A stretch of DNA of 5,199 nt, taken from contig JAQSXM010000275.1 in the NCBI GenBank assembly GCA_029256645.1, positions 1 to 5,199 of the forward strand. The letters are read 5' to 3'. The position numbers and the translations under genes were made by a program. Below, one piece after another: positions 5,100 to 5,199 of the stretch (positions within the stretch are counted from its first letter, which is position 1; each line of letters begins with the position of its first letter). Under the pieces are notes generated by a model. That model saw nothing but the letters and a program-made list of their open reading frames with translations. It was not told the origin of the DNA and made no database searches. The stretch is from Sporomusa sp. (GTDB lineage Bacteria > Bacillota_C > Negativicutes > Sporomusales > Sporomusaceae).

Positions 5100-5199
5100 C
5101 GCATTCCCTCAAAACTAAACAATGTAAGTGTAAATGTATCTGCCAAATGTACCGACCTTGGAAGTAGTTTGGGGGTTACCCCAAACAGTTCTCCCTAGA
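5100..5199 (-). other. Probable 16S rRNA 3' flank / internal transcribed spacer (partial)
   Basis: Read on the minus strand, the window edge begins TCTAGGGAGAACTG. In many Bacillota a near-identical TCTAAGGAGAA directly follows the 16S 3' end (...GGATCACCTCCTT). Further on, CATTGTTTAGTTTTGAGGG (5123-5105) resembles the CATTGTTCAGTTTTGAG element common in rRNA operon spacers, where it takes part in processing stems. Between them is a strong hairpin, GTTTGGGG-TAAC-CCCCAAAC (5186-5167). No part of the 16S gene itself is inside the window, so the call rests on remembered spacer sequence. A tRNA or 23S gene is not seen downstream. Confidence 0.55.
5167..5186. other. Stem-loop in the putative rRNA spacer
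   Basis: GTTTGGGG (5167-5174) and CCCCAAAC (5179-5186) form a perfect 8-bp stem around a four-base loop. Neither strand shows a following T-run, so it is not a standard terminator. If the rRNA assignment is right, it is probably a structural or processing element of the precursor spacer. Confidence 0.7.

Noticed and set aside
5167..5186. Strong hairpin near the right edge considered as a terminator.
   Set aside because: Neither direction has a T-run after the stem. A spacer structural element is more likely.
1..5199. CRISPR arrays, insertion sequences or tRNA genes.
   Set aside because: I saw no spaced repeats, transposase reading frames, terminal inverted repeats or tRNA cloverleaf signatures.

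Overview
The window looks like chromosomal DNA of a low- to moderate-GC Bacillota. The signs are strong AGGAGG-type ribosome binding sites, TATAAT promoters, hairpin terminators with T-tracts, a DUF378 gene, and a two-component system of the type common in Clostridia and Negativicutes. A Negativicutes (Sporomusa/Pelosinus-like) host is my guess from general resemblance and was not tested.

Layout, left to right. Bases 1-235 (minus) hold the N-terminal 78 codons of a SIR2-like NAD-binding-fold protein that runs off the left edge. A hairpin terminator (274-300, minus) separates it from a two-gene minus-strand operon. The first gene (1797-2345) encodes an unrecognised 182-residue protein with one N-terminal membrane anchor. 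The second (305-1795) starts one base after the first gene's stop and encodes a compact FtsH-family membrane AAA+ zinc metalloprotease. This FtsH lacks the usual extracytoplasmic domain. The operon has an extended -10 promoter near 2418-2446. A plus-strand gene for a small two-helix DUF378 membrane protein follows (2551-2745). It ends convergently with a minus-strand two-component operon, and a strong 12-bp hairpin (2765-2796) lies between them.

The two-component operon comprises an OmpR/PhoB-type response regulator (4089-4781), read first, and an overlapping membrane sensor kinase (2810-4108). Its extended -10 promoter (4814-4842) contains a perfect 7-bp inverted repeat that looks like an operator. 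The rest of the window (about 4843-5199) has no supported protein gene. It holds a minus-strand terminator-like hairpin (about 5035-5081). From about 5100 to the end the sequence resembles the spacer immediately downstream of a 16S rRNA gene on the minus strand. No 23S rRNA or tRNA follows it inside the window.

The most distinctive biology is the coupled pair of a minimal FtsH-like protease and a separately encoded membrane-anchored extracytoplasmic protein, which may be a protease/adaptor system with the ectodomain supplied in trans. The most distinctive genome architecture is the apparent 16S 3' flank that runs into a terminator and unrelated genes. The two-component system is complete by motif, but its signal and targets cannot be read from the sequence.
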